Assembly: GCA_035772735.1 (NCBI GenBank)
Contig: JASDFA010000010.1
Span: 123,266,501 to 123,330,500, forward strand
Origin: Datura wrightii
Lineage: Eukaryota > Streptophyta > Magnoliopsida > Solanales > Solanaceae
Length of the DNA stretch: 64,000 bases
Reading direction: 5' to 3'
The notes below the pieces were generated by a model. That model was not told where the DNA came from. It ran no database searches and saw only the letters and a list, made by a program, of their open reading frames with translations. The position numbers and the translations under genes were made by a program. Shown here piece after piece: positions 23,198 to 35,656 of the stretch. How positions within the stretch are numbered: position 1 is the first letter of the stretch; each line of letters opens with the position of its first letter.

Positions 23198-24783
23198 TGA
23201 TCTTGGGCATATTTACGTGCCCAAGTGCTATTTTATAACTTAATATTAGCCATGTTTGTTAATTTAATTAATTACATTCTCATGTATTTGTGTATATTTT
23301 TCTGTCGAACTAACCGATATGATTAGTCTTTGTTTTGTAGGTGTAATATGCTTAGGATGGACTAAAAATGATGGTTAATTCTCAATATGAAAGCACGGAG
23401 TAAATGCCAAGAAGGAAGAATGATGTCGCATGAGAAGAGGGCTATTAGCGCAGACCAGTTTGCCACATCGGGTAGGCAGCGCGCCACGTTAGGTAAGCAA
23501 TGTGCCGTGCTCAGCGGATGGCATGCTGGTGTTGAGTTTCATGCACGCGCAAGGTCTAGGCAAGGTAGTAGCCCTGTGCAATGGCGCCATGCCATGACAA
23601 CCGATCTCCCCGTCCAGTGGCGTGCCACGGCAGGCAAAATGCATTCCTTCGCCCATGCCATGCCCAAAGCCGATGTCTAGTAGGCCTATGCGATAAGGCC
23701 GTGTCATACTGGCTATGTTGCGCGACCAACAGCGTGACACGGAGCTATTTCACCCACGATTAATTTTTGACATTTTTTTCATTTATTATAAATTAAACAT
23801 TTAGCTCCTATTTTCATATCACGAAATATTTTTGGGAAAGAAGAGAGAAGCGAAGGGAGAAATGAGGAACTTAACCCAGGGTTCAAATTCTTCACTTCTC
23901 TTTTAACCATTCTTGTAAGTACTCTAATTAAAACATGTTTTTGAATCATTGTATGGACATGAGTGGCTAAAATCCTTCTTCTGGGTTTGAGGCCACAAAA
24001 CATGATTGTCTTTGTATGATTCAACTTTGGTTCGAGTTTTATTTGTTGTTTTGTCTTGCATTCTTGTTAATTATCATTTTAATGCTTGGTCACCATTAAA
24101 ATGAACTTGCTAAGCTTAGGAAAAAGCTTGAAAGAGTAACCCTAGGTTAGAACTAAGAATGCAGGGAGCAAGTTCTTGTCTTCAAGATAGGATTCGTGGT
24201 TAGGATAGCAATTATACCTAATTCGTCGTGCTTGGTTAATTAAATGGGAAGATAGCTAGACACCTAGGATTAAATTGTCACATCACTACTCTCAGATGTA
24301 GTTGTGAAGTTAATTCCAGGTTAAATGATTAGAGGTACAAAAGTACATAATCAAGGGCATAAACCTCGTAAACCACATCCACATTGTTCATTGCTCACGA
24401 ATTAGGACGTCACATCCCTGCTCAACGATGTAGGTGTGAGACTAGTTTGTTATGTTTAGAGGCTCGAAAGGCCATGAACATTGTATACTAACTCTGTGAG
24501 ACAACAAATGAATTTTCAATGCTTGAACCATTGTGAATTTTAGCATTGCATGATTGTTAGGCCTTAAATATAGATGATTCTCATTACTATATTACCGAAT
24601 TAATTGTGATCACCGTAGATTTAGATAAAACAATAAAAATCTCTAAAAACAACACTTGTGAAAATTGATTTAACATTTGAGCTTAAATATTTGCTATAAT
24701 AGTCCAGTCCCCGTGGGTTTGATATACGGCTCTTCAGAGTCATTATTTTACTTGTATGACCGCGTACACTTGTGCGTGCAACA
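23198..24783 (+). repeat. 5' LTR of element D
   Basis: It starts TGATCTTGGGCA with tip inverted repeat arms 23202-23209 and 23218-23225. It has a CG-rich U3 block (about 23420-23750) and TATAAATT at 23787-23794, and it ends near GCAACA. The 3' copy differs at roughly a tenth of sites by eye over the first 180 bases, so D is older than A. Confidence 0.88.
23787..23794 (+). promoter_or_regulatory. TATA box of the element D 5' LTR
   Basis: TATAAATT follows the CG-rich U3 block at the same place as in A, B, G and H. Confidence 0.55.
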
Positions 24784-24789
24784 AGTTTT

Positions 24790-24807
24790 TGGCACCGTTG
24801 CTCGGGA
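24790..24807 (+). other. primer binding site of D
   Basis: TGGCACCGTTGCTCGGGA follows the LTR end. It is a tRNA-Asp-like primer site with a CpG-type change (GCGCC to GCACC). The second copy at 28692-28709 keeps GCGCC. Confidence 0.8.
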
Positions 24808-24887
24808 CTGGCAACTTTTGGTGAAATTTTTTAGTTTTTGTGAATTTTTTATTCTTAAGTGTTGAAAACCTTGGTCTTAGTCTGTTT

Positions 24888-25489
24888 CATTGTAGGTTAC
24901 AAATTTGTCCTTGCAGCACTGGCAAGGAGTAGAGAACTAGTGGAATAATTATTGGAGCCTGAACGATAATTGCACTTGCTCTAGAGAGAGGCTCAAGAGA
25001 AAAAGTTGTAGCGGTTATAAGAGCAACTTCTTGAACGACAGCATTATCCACCATTTGGGCAAAAAGAGTTATTTCCCAAACCAATGGCAGCTAGACCAGT
25101 TGGTGAAGTGGCAATCCCACTCGTGACAAATGAGACCTCCAGCATCCACAAATCGGAGCCTGGAGGCAACTTTGAGTTGAAGCAGAACATGGTGCAGCTG
25201 TTGCACTCTAGTGGTCAATTCATAGGAATGACACATGAAGACCCACAACAACACCTACAGAACTTCTTGGAAATCAGTGAGACATTCGTCCCCACCGGAG
25301 TGCCAACTGATTATGTCAGACTCATCCTCTTCCCATTTTTACTTTTGGGAGAGGCGAAGAGGTGGTTGAAGGCTGAGCCACCAAATTCCGTCACATCCTG
25401 AGACGACCTAGAAAGGAAGTTCCTCATCAGATTCTTTCCTTCACGCAAGACTGCCAAGCTCAGAAGTGAGATCCTAAGCGTCAAGCATT
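24888..25489 (+). pseudogene. element D gag fragment, first copy
   Basis: It has the gag N-terminal run EVAIPLVTNETSSI, NMVQLLHSSGQF, LEISETFVPTGVP and LLLGEAKRWLKAEPPN, with a TGA in the TS*DDL segment. It breaks off at SEILSVKH where K begins. The same segment, about 95% identical by eye, starts again at 28681. It is a truncated duplicate that cannot make a full gag. Confidence 0.83.
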
Positions 25490-28400
25490 TGTAAAGACAT
25501 TTGTAGACTCACATTCATGATTTTAAACATCTCCTAGCAATTCTAACACGAGGAGTAGAGAGGAATCACTTAACCTAACATTTTCTATTAACAATCTTAG
25601 CATTCATTTCGTGCTTACACTTGTTTGACTTTCATACTTTCATATCAAGAATTGTGAGCATACCTCATTCATTGCACATCATATCACATCTCGAGGTAAC
25701 TTATGAACAGGAAGACATAACTTGTGTATCTCAAACCTGGAGCTCTTTAATATACAAATTCTACACAACTGTCTAGGGGCTTCCTTAAAATAAATAAAGA
25801 CTTATAGTCGTGCTTCAGATAGCGTAGGAAAAGCTCATGTGAAACATCACAATATATGTGGAGCTTAGAAAAGCTTAGCAACATTATAAACCGTTTAGAA
25901 ACTTCCAAGAAAAATAAAATCCTTTGAAACTTGAAAAAGTTAATCCAACTCTTTGAACAAATAATCAAAGATAATTGTTTAAAAGTACAATGAAGAACTT
26001 CTGTTTAACTTGAGTCACTATCTCAAAATATTCGATCCTAATTATTTCTTAAGGAGTTAAAACTTTACTGGCCTTTCATTAGCTTAACACAACTGAACAT
26101 AAACAACTTTATTTATAACTCTTTTGCTAAACGTCTTTAGAACAGGGTAAATCTTGCTAGATATTTGCCTAATTCATTAACAATCGTAACACTTATCATC
26201 AAATTTAACAACCTTTAGCTCTACTTTTTGTATTCATCTTAAATTCTTTTCCAAACAGGATTCGTCATTCCCTACCTAATTATATACTCTCGTGTTCACT
26301 ATTCCAGCAATTCTTGTATGCACTTACCTTCTTACCTAATTGCCAACCTTGTCTCTTAAACTCGTCTTTCTCATATTTTAACGTCGCTCAAAGGTTCTTG
26401 AAATCAACTACAGACAGAAGGCATATACCTCACATATTACCTTAAAAGGTCTAACATTTACTCTTATCTCTCCTTTGCTACTAGCTCCTCAACTTTTACA
26501 CTTAGGTTAATTTCCTTACACATCTACAACTTTCAAAGAACATGCGACGTGTCTACTTAAAGCCTTAAGCAATTCTCAGGAGGTCTAGATAACTCAAGAG
26601 CTCTAATAAACATATAACGACTTTCTAAAGGAAATCCTTGCCGCTTTAGCACGTAATTTGTGTAAGCATAAACATATATATATATATATATATTATAATT
26701 TTCGTCTAACATGTTAACATCAATATATTGTGCATAACTAGCCAATAAAGATGGTCCCATATAAATATCAATAGTTTACCCATTCGGGTTCTATCTTCCA
26801 AGTTTAACGTATCGGTTAATTAAGAAACGTATTAATTGGTCTCTTAGCTTAAGGAAGAGGGATCGGGGAATCACCTCATGGACACAGGTACCTTAAAACA
26901 TTAATATGAGAGGGTAGGTAACTATTATAAGGAAATTCCATTTCGTTACCCTCGTTAGCCCTTATTGAGTTAAAACCCGATTTCAATTATTAGGTTTGTC
27001 TGTGCGTCGTCGTCTTGCCATGCTTACCAAATTTCTTAGCAAACATAATGTGAAACAAATTTGACACCACAAATACATAACATTATGTAAAGGACCAGTT
27101 CACAGTGCCCACGCCGAGGGGACTTCACACACAATTTACAACTATGATCATAATAGAAGGCAATTGCCCTCTCCGCTTCACATTCATGCGTTTCAACTCT
27201 TTAGCAAATACACACCTTAATACCAAGTAATTATAACAACTGGGAGGAACTATAATATTCTACTACAGAATCTCAAGTATAGGAGAATTCTGGATTAATC
27301 CTCGGCATGAATTCATGCTTGAAAATCAAGAGACAAAGAACGCCTTACATTCCTTTCTCCAATGAACTTTTCTCTAGCCGATTTCCTGTTTCAATGATCA
27401 ACCTTCAACCTCCTTAATCCAGTGGTTTTATATTCCAATGAAAAGCTTAATTTATATCACAAAATGCATCAAAAATAACTAAACAATGGCAGTCACAATA
27501 GCAACAACAACACACGGCAACTTCAACAACATTTAGCCATTTTCTCAACTAGTTTTCACTAACTTTTAAGGGAGAAACAAGAGGAAATTTTACCTTAGTT
27601 CTGCTGTAATTCTTTCCCTCAATATGAAGTATAATTCCAGTAAAATAAACAGCCAAAAATCCTAAGGAAAATGAGCAATACTTAGCTCACAAACAGTCCA
27701 TCGGCAGCTCACTTAGCTGCTAATTTTCAGATTTTTGCTTTACAATTTGAGAGGTTTAAAGGGGGTGAAATACTTACCTTTTTCTGGGGATTTGTTCTTG
27801 GTCAAAAATAGGAGTAATTTACCTCAACTTATTGTCCAAAAATACAGCAACCTTGCTGTATAAAACGCCACAAAACAGTTCACCAACACACCAAACACAC
27901 CTCCAACTTCTAGTCTTGTAATAAAAAATTCAAGCAAGGTTAGTAGTAGAATCCTTACCTTTTATACTTGTGTTTAATACCTACCAAGAGTGAACGTATA
28001 TGTAGCTTAGGAAAGCTTCAAAGAAAATTCACCACAGCAACACTGCCCAAGTGCAGCCAAAACAGCCACCAACACACCACCTTCACCTTATGGTAGATCC
28101 CCTTCACTTAGCTTTAGTTTAATGGAGTTTAGCTTAGTGTTTTCCTTAGTTGTTTGCTGGAAATTTGAGATAATTTAAGAGGATAATCAGGAACCTTAAT
28201 TATGGAAACATTGAAAATGATTTGATAAGTCATGACTTAAAATATAAAGCAAGTTGGGCGGTGGCCTTTTTTAGGGCGGTGGCCTCCTTACTGCCCGACA
28301 GTGTCACGGTAAAATGTCTATAACCTTTTACTCCGAACTACGATTGATGAGTGGTTTGATGTTCTGAAAACTAGACTCAAAGAACTTTAATTTGATAGAT

Positions 28401-28596
28401 CGTGGGGCTTCTAATTCATTATATACTAGGAGATATGGTTATTTAAAGTTGACCCTTACTTATGAACTTCACATACTCTTCGGTTTTCTGTTCGTACACA
28501 TTTCCCTTGTCATCTACGGCAAATATACAAGCCGTACTTCCCTTAACATATCATAAAAACATCAAATAATTACCAAAAATTTTTCGGGGTGTAACA
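25490..28596 (-). mobile_element. solo LTR K, chromovirus-like, minus strand
   Basis: On the minus strand it runs from TGTTACACCCCG (28596) to GTCTTTACA (25490). TGTTACACCCCG is a common start of plant chromovirus LTRs. The body has AG-GTAAGT-type stretches and no coding capacity. Immediate 5-mers (GCATT, GCTGA) do not match. AAGCAT does occur on both sides (25483-25488 and 28601-28606), so the ends are uncertain by a few bases. A gene-free 3.1-kb LTR is the simplest reading. Confidence 0.6.
26674..26694. repeat. AT dinucleotide microsatellite
   Basis: About ten uninterrupted AT units lie within solo LTR K. Confidence 0.9.
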
Positions 28597-28680
28597 GCTG
28601 AAGCATAGAATTTTTTCTAGCGCTGACCGCCAGCTGTGCTAGTACATGTTCCCTGATGTGCTGAGCGTGCACGAAGGGCT
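28597..28680. other. unexplained 84-bp spacer between K and the second gag copy
   Basis: This short sequence matches neither the D LTR, nor gag, nor K. It contains GTGCTGAGCGTGCACGAAGG just before the repeated AACAAGTTTTTGGCGCC. It may be filler at a rearrangement junction. Confidence 0.5.
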
Positions 28681-29584
28681 CAACAAGTTTTTGGCGCCGT
28701 TGCTCGGGACTGGCAACTTTTGGTGAAATTTTTTAGTTTTTGTGAAATTTTTATTTTTCTTAAGTGTTGAAAACCTTGGTCTTAGTCTGTTTCATTGTAG
28801 GTTACAGATTTGTCCTTGCAACACTGGGAAGGAGTAGAGAATTGGTGGAACCATTATTGGAGCCTGAACGATAATTGCACTTGCTCTAGAGAGAGGCTCT
28901 AGAGCGAAAGTTGCAGCGGTTACAAGAGCAAATTCTTGAACGACAGCATTATCCACTAGTTGGGCAAAAAGAGTTGTTGCCCAAACCAATAGCAGCTAGA
29001 CCAGTTCGTGAAGTGGCAATCCCACTCGCGACAAATGAGACCTCCAGCATCCGCAAATTGGACCCTGGGGGAACCTTTGAGCTGAAGCAGAACTTGGTGC
29101 AACTATTTCACTCTAGTGGTCAATTCACAGGAATGACACATGAAGATCCACAACAGCACCTACGGAACTTCTTGGAAATCAGTAACACATTCATCCCCAC
29201 TGGAATGTCAACTGATTATGTCAGACTCACCCTCTTCCCATTTTTACTTTTGGGAGAGGCGAAGAGGTGGTTGAAGGTTGAGCCACCAAATTCTATCACA
29301 TCCTGGGATGACCTAGCATGGAAGTTCCTCATCAGATTCTTTCCTTCACGCAAGACTGCCAAGCTCAAAAGCGAGATCCTAATCAAGTAGCGGCTTGAGG
29401 AAAATCTATACTTGGTTTAGGAGAGGTTCAAGTCATTATTGAGAGACTGCCCTCATCACCAGCAGTCTAATGAGGTGTTAGCCCACACCTTTGTGGAAGG
29501 TATAGACCCACCAACTAAAATTTTTCTAGACTCCGCATCGGGTGGGAAAGCACTTGAGAAGACGTATGATGAACTGTACACTCT
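28681..29584 (+). pseudogene. element D primer region and gag, second copy, 5' part
   Basis: It opens with a second, better preserved primer site (28692-28709) not preceded by an LTR. The gag leader and gag follow: MQRLQEQILERQ, NLVQLFHSSGQFTG, LFPFLLLGEAKRWLKVEPPN, KFLIRFFPSRKTAKL. TAG stops follow EILIK and the NLYLV segment. It is cut after KTYDELYTL by solo LTR L and resumes at 32010. Confidence 0.85.
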
Positions 29585-32009
29585 TGTCACAACCTGAACG
29601 GGGGCCCGGAACATAGACACAGGACAAGGGACCCTGAGAGACCCCAAGTCAACCCATTACATAAGCACACAACTAACTCATTTAGCAAACTGAAGAAATC
29701 ATAAATATAATCTAGGCGGAAGTATAATACAACGTCACATCAGAATAGCATCCGAAGCTAGCACATACATAAGTCTAAAAAGCCTCTAGTCTGGAAGAGT
29801 TGATGGGACAAGACCCCAACTAACTCAACAATACTGAAACTGGAAATACATAAGGAAACTGAATCTCTATCCCTCGAATGATGAGGACTCACCAACCAAG
29901 TAGGAGCTAACTTTGACAACCGACTACGAGCGGGGCTGAGCCTGGGAGCTGGGCCTGTATCATGAAATGATACAACATAGAAAGTATGCAGTTAGTACGT
30001 AAAATGTACCCGAGTATGCAAGGTAAGTAAAACGACTTAAGTAAAATAAATCATTTAAAACATTTCATAACATATCACAAGCTTTTAAATCTGAGAGGAA
30101 AAACTTACCTGCACTCATTCTGAAATCATGATCTTTTCATAGTATGACCATGCATAGTTTTTTAACATTATAACTGACTTGAATGACTCAAAACTCAAAA
30201 ATGATAGTTATAGAAAAGCTGAACAATGAGTCAAGCCTTACTTTTGGAACATGCTTGCTTGAAATAATAATCATGAGTAAGGAATATGCAAATCTGAATC
30301 ATGTAGATAGTGGGAGACTCGTCACTTAACCAACATACCACGATAGAGCTTACGTGGTCTCGACTATTACACTCAAGTGGGTAGAGCCGTCCAGAACCTT
30401 GCCAGGGCTAAGGACGCTACCATGATATCAATATCAAGCTCATGGGCCATTTGGGTTGGGGATAGCTTACAATGGAGGTCCCAATAACATAATAGTATCA
30501 ACCTACGTTGGTGCATAGTTCTGGGGCATAGGGTGATTGATCCTTAGCTCGCTCGGTGCTAGACTCTTCTCCCAAAACATGCAATGCTCTACATTGTATA
30601 TAACAAAGCTCAACATCATCTATTCACGAAGCTCAACAATGATATCGTGCATAAACTCAACATCATATGAAATAAAGCTCAACATTGTCATTTGACAAAG
30701 CTCAATAATGGAATCATGCATAGACTCGACATCATATGAAATGAAGCTCAATGATAACGTACATCTCAATTATGAATTAATGCATATGAGAAGCTCTATT
30801 TCGAACATACCACAAACTCAATCATAAGTGGGAGCATCTACTCCAAATCTTGTGGTAAGCTATATGTAGGAATATTTAAATCAACATACCACAAGCTAAT
30901 AATATGTAATTGTGAGACTTCGTTCCAAACAATATGGTAAGCTTATTTTGGAAAAACTCAACATTTTAAATCAACATGTGGGCATTGCCCAAAGCTTTAT
31001 TATACTAGGATCTACTTAATTCATTTTGAAAAAAATATCATAATCATGGGTAGCTTTAGAAACATGCTTTTCACCATCAATTTATCATCATTCTCTACTT
31101 TCATGAAGTTCTCATCCAAGGGCATTTAATTTCATAATATAGAAAGCATAATTTGGATTTAAAACAATTTAGAATCTTCCCAAGCTTCACAATTCATCAA
31201 TATAAATATAATCTATTCGTACCCATGTATAGAGATTGAAGAATTATGCAATTGGGTAAAAACCCCATACTTGATCATAGGTAATTTTCATGCTTTGATC
31301 GAAATTGGGCATGGGTGTGGAAGGAGACACCCACTTATAACCTTACATACCTAGGAGGGATGATTTTACCACTTCTCTAATTTCTCAAGGTGAGATTCCA
31401 ATGGAAACCTTCAAAACTTGCCCTAGATCCTCTCTTCAAACTCTCAAGTTTGCATGTATGGAATGAATTAGCTTAGAATAGGTTTTCCCCTCTTAAAACA
31501 CTGTAAAATGATCCTTAAACGATGTAGTATAGGTCTTAGGAACTTAGGAATTATGAAAAGAACCTTACTGAATTCGCAGAAAATACCTGTCAGGTGGTCC
31601 TAACGGACGACCTAATGACTCGTCACTGGCCCAAACAACTCATCATGTTGCTCGTCAGGTACACTGCTTGCACCATATCACTTTACCTACAAGTCACCCC
31701 ATGACTTACACCACGACTTGTTGCCTGAACTAATGGTCGTGGTCTGCTCTCATCAAGTACACCGGTTGACCTCTTACATTTTTCACACACCCTTACCCCA
31801 CGGTTGACGACCACGAGTCGTTCCCTCATATGGGGAACCCTTATCCTCTAACTTCCTTCTCTTCACTGGCCATCCCCATGAGTCACCTGATGACTCGTGG
31901 GCTGGTCTCACGAGTCGTCCAATAACTCGTTCTATGCCTGCAACTTGAATTTTCTATTTTTCACCTCTTTGACTACCGGGTCTGATCCTTGGGTTCCCGG
32001 GGTATAAAA
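29585..32009 (-). mobile_element. solo LTR L, Tekay-like, minus strand
   Basis: A 2425-bp LTR without a partner. ACTCT flanks it exactly on both sides (29580-29584 and 32010-32014). On the minus strand it begins TTTTATACCCCGGG (TG decayed to TT) and ends GGTTGTGACA. It is homologous to the C and E LTRs end to end. The block at 31590-31930 carries CGACTCGTG/CACGAGTCG palindromes. Perfect flanks plus one LTR indicate LTR-LTR recombination. Confidence 0.92.
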
Positions 32010-32700
32010 ACTCTATTGAACAGGATTGCATAGGGAAATCCAAAGTGCCACAGTGAGTCAATTAGAGGGGAAAGTAAGAGAGATGTGTTGATTGAAGTGG
32101 ATAGAATGAATGCCTTAGCAGCTTAGCTCGCCTCATTCCAGCACTAGGTGATGACTCAGTTGAGCAAGCTGGGTATGGCACAACTATAGACATAGGTTAA
32201 TGAAATTCAATTAGCTCCTAGATAGTGTGAGATATGTTGCAACAATGGGCACGAAATAGACTCTTGTGGCGCAAATCTTGAGTCAGTTAATTTTTTAGGG
32301 AACGTTCAGAGAGGAAATCAGAATTGTGGGAACACCTACAACAAGAACTAGCAAAATCACCCGAATTTCACTTGGGGTGGTAATCAGAGTCAAAGCTACC
32401 AGAAGCCTTAACAGTAGCAGTACCAGCAGCAAAATAGGCAAAATAGTGGCCAATCCAAGAATAGCAACATTGAGGAGATGTTGCAGAAAATCATGGCACC
32501 TAGACCCAGATGGAAAAAAATCAGGCAAGAATGGCCTAAGACTTGAAAAATCAACAGATGGCCACTAGAAATTTAGATAAGAAGATAGGTCAGTTGGAAA
32601 TTGCTCAGCATAATAGACCTTAGAGAGGGTTACCAAGTGATACAGATCCAAACCCCTCACAGGTCAATGCCATCGTCTGAGGAGCAGCAAGCAGTTAGCA
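32010..32700 (+). pseudogene. element D gag, second copy, 3' part
   Basis: It continues NRIA*GNP after L and contains an intact CCHC knuckle, CEICCNNGHEIDSC, near 32230-32275. A Gln/Asn/Ser-rich segment and SNIEEMLQKIMA follow. Several TAG stops replace Gln codons. It corresponds to B gag at 12331-11719. Confidence 0.8.
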
Positions 32701-32849
32701 AGACGCACCACAGAAAAAAAGAAAAATGAGGTACAACCAGAGCTAGTCAGACTGGGTCCATCAGCTGATAGAGGAGATAATTAGAGTGCTGCAACACACA
32801 ATGCACAATCATCATTGCAACCAATATAGAGATAACCACCACCATTCCC

Positions 32850-33420
32850 ACAAAGGCTCAGAAGAGCAAGGAGGAAGCGTGTTGTAAGAAGTTCTTTGAT
32901 ATCTTTAAAGAGCTTCACATAAATTCGCCCTTACTTGATGTTTTGCAGGGTATGCCTAAGTACTCCAAGTACTTAAAGGACGTGGTGGCCAATAAGTAAG
33001 GCTGTTGGATGTCCAGACTGTGGCACTTACTGAGGAGTGCAGTCACAGGGTAATGAGAAAAATGCCCAAAAAGCTCAAAGACCCAGGGAGTTTCACCCTC
33101 CTAGTACAAATATGGGAAGCAAAAATAATGAGGGCCTTGTGTGACTTAGGGGCAGCAGTGAATTTGATGCACTTATCTCTATCCAACACACTAGGTTTAG
33201 GGAAGCCAAGGCCTACAAGAGTGATGCTGCAGCTAGCGGATAAGTCAATAGTGGCCCCGGAGGGAATTATTGAGGACCTTCTCATCAAAGTAGGTAAATC
33301 TATTATACTTGTGGATTTTATTATTCTAGATTTTAAGGTTGATGATAAGGTACCCCTAATCCTGGGACAGCCATTCTTGGAACTGGTGGAGCAATAATCA
33401 ATGTGAGAGCTAGCACCTTG
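32850..33420 (+). pseudogene. protease region of element D
   Basis: A 131-codon open stretch (33005-33397) contains EECSHRVMRKMPKKLKDPG, ALCDLGAAVNLM and KVPLILGQPFLEL, the Athila-type retropepsin-like domain with DLGA and ILGxPFL. Upstream and downstream parts are in other frames: KRVVRSSLISLKSFT before it, and GTGGAIINVRASTLKMRV after a one-base shift. No RT follows. Confidence 0.8.
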
Positions 33421-33729
33421 AAAATGAGGGTAAATGATGAAAAAGAGCTCTTCAGAGGATACCAGGAGATCAACCCGCTCACACACTACAATGATCTTTG
33501 CAGGATTAGTGTGGTGACAGATGCTAAGTGTGGGGTGCTGATTCCATGGGTCCACTATTGCAGGACATTCTAAAACTTATGCCCGAGTTTGACGGGGTAC
33601 AAAAGTTGAATGAACTGATGGAAGAAATGAGGGACAGGGTGGAGGCTATTTCATCTAAAAATAAGAAGAAGAGAAGATGGTTCCCAAAAGGGAATACTTG
33701 TTTGAGGGTATCCTAAAAAATATAGTTCA

Positions 33730-33777
33730 CGTTGTGCCGCGACGTAAAATCACGTGCTGCTTGGGAGGCAACCCAAG
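33730..33777 (+). ncRNA. tandem hairpin element of D (HP1 and HP2)
   Basis: HP1 (33730-33744) is CGTTG TGCCG CGACG, where one C-G pair has become a G-U wobble. HP2 (33760-33777) is the perfect CTTGGGAGGCAACCCAAG. The linker differs from that of A and G but both stems remain pairable. Confidence 0.75.
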
Positions 33778-35656
33778 AGTACCACATGTACAATTTCTTT
33801 TCATTTTGTTTAGATTCACTTGTTTTTTTGTTTTGGTTGGTAAGCACAGGAAAAAGGAAAGTCTGAGTACCTTGAAAATCAAAAGCTTAGGAGCATGGAA
33901 AATTACAAGTGTGGGGTCGGTGACCCACGTGTTCTTTAATGGATGAAAACATGCTGCTAGCTAGGCCTAGAGGCCTCAGGAAGTATCTCTCACCTTTGTT
34001 TTGATTTTAAATGATGCTTTGGGGACATATCATATCTTAAGTGTGGGGTGATGGGTAATTTAATATTTTTGTTGACGTTGATTTCGAGTGAATTTTGTGT
34101 TGGGTATAATATTGTTTGATGAAAAAGTTTGAGATGAGAACATGTCACCCAACCTTTGGTTTTTCTTTTCGGTTCTTTTCCGAATGGAGGGCACTTTAAA
34201 TCAAGAGAATAAATTTTTTCCTTGTATGTAAATAGCCATTTTAGTCATAGATTGGGACTTTTTTTGATGATGGATAGATGACGACCATCTTGAGAGAAAA
34301 TTAGTCAGTAGGTTTTGTTTTTGAACCCTTAGCTGATTGACAGCTTGATGTTCTTGTTGAGTGCTATATATGATTATAAGATGCTAGTGGTTTTTAATTG
34401 TGAAGCATGTTGAGCATAGGGTATGACTTTTTTTGAGACATCTAGGCTCTTGAATGTGACTCTGTATGCTTAAAGCTTAATTCTGAATTCTTGTAATTAG
34501 CTGTGTTAAGAGTCTACTGAATCTGTCCTAAATTGAGCAAGTGCACTGAGTGTAAGTTTTTTATATATTCCATGCTATTGTGTAGTGTCTAGAACTTTCC
34601 TGGTCTGTATACAAAATGAAATGAGGGATGTTAAATGTAAGATATGATTTAGGCATTTCTTTGAATAAGCCTAATTTGCATCCTTTGCTTCACCTACCTT
34701 AATTCATAATCCTAGTTCACCCCGTTGAGCCTTTAGCCTATTCTTTGATAAACCATATTAAAAGCTGAATCCTTTTCTTTCAATAGCTTTGAATTTGATC
34801 CAAAACTCCTAAGCGCTTAAGTCAAAGATGCATAAGAGAAAAAGGAGTAAGACTATTGAAAAGAAGGGAGATAGTTGGGTGTGGAAGTTGAAGAGAAAAC
34901 TGGAGGTGTAATGTTCAAAATGCATAACTATTGGTAGGGAGAGAAAAGAACAAATGAAGGAAAAAGTGTCTAATGCTTGAGTACTCCTTACTGATAACAT
35001 AAGTGTGCTTAAAGAAATGAGGTAAATAAAGAGGAACTTGAAGTTGAAAAGAACAAGAGGTGAAATAAAACAAGAAAATAAGAGGATGAGCTTAATGAGC
35101 CAAGGTGATGTATTAAAAGCGCTTGGGGAATATAGCCACTATTACTGGCCAGAATAGTTACTACCTGACCCTTAGCCTACATAATAACCCGATAAGTTCT
35201 ACTTGATCTTACTTTCAAACATTCCTAAATGAGTGAAGTAAAACACTAAGGGCAAGCTTATGGGTCATTAAAAGTTGCATGTGAATCCTTTGTGAGAGTG
35301 AGCATAATTATATTTATATACCCATTCTTGCATAATTTGAAAAATTGAGAGTGAAAATGATATCTCTTTTGTTGTGAGGGCACATGTTTGAGGAAGGATG
35401 AAATTCATGTTGGACTACTTGATTGGTTAAATTGCATGAGTTTGATAAGTTTTAGAGTCGATTCTCGAGGCTAGGAGGTCTTAACTTAGTTGTATGTGAT
35501 TTTAGTTGGTTACACATATCACATGATCTATTTTAAACTTGCAATCTAAATCAATCGGGGTAGCCTTAGCTTGAGTCTTCTTGCTTCAATTGGTTATTTG
35601 CAAGTCCTTCGTGTGACTGAGATGTAATGGAGTTGTTTGAGGACGAACAAGTCTTT
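33778..35656 (+). other. 3' untranslated region of D
   Basis: About 1.9 kb without a gene. Exact AAGTGTGGGGT copies lie at 33907-33917 and 34039-34049, with another upstream at 33526-33536. The GATGGATAGATGACGACC block is at about 34266-34310. The purine-rich middle (34830-35100) mirrors the pyrimidine-rich tracts of the minus-strand copies. Confidence 0.7.

Noticed and set aside
25490..28596. A host gene with introns in the 3.1-kb K block
   Set aside because: Splice-like GTAAG strings occur but no conserved frame exists, and the ends look like an LTR (TGTTACACCCCG...TTTACA).
33043..33555. 170-residue minus-strand ORF over the D protease
   Set aside because: It is the antisense shadow of the protease frame; the conserved CDLG and ILG motifs are on the plus strand. 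The same applies at 45839-46249.
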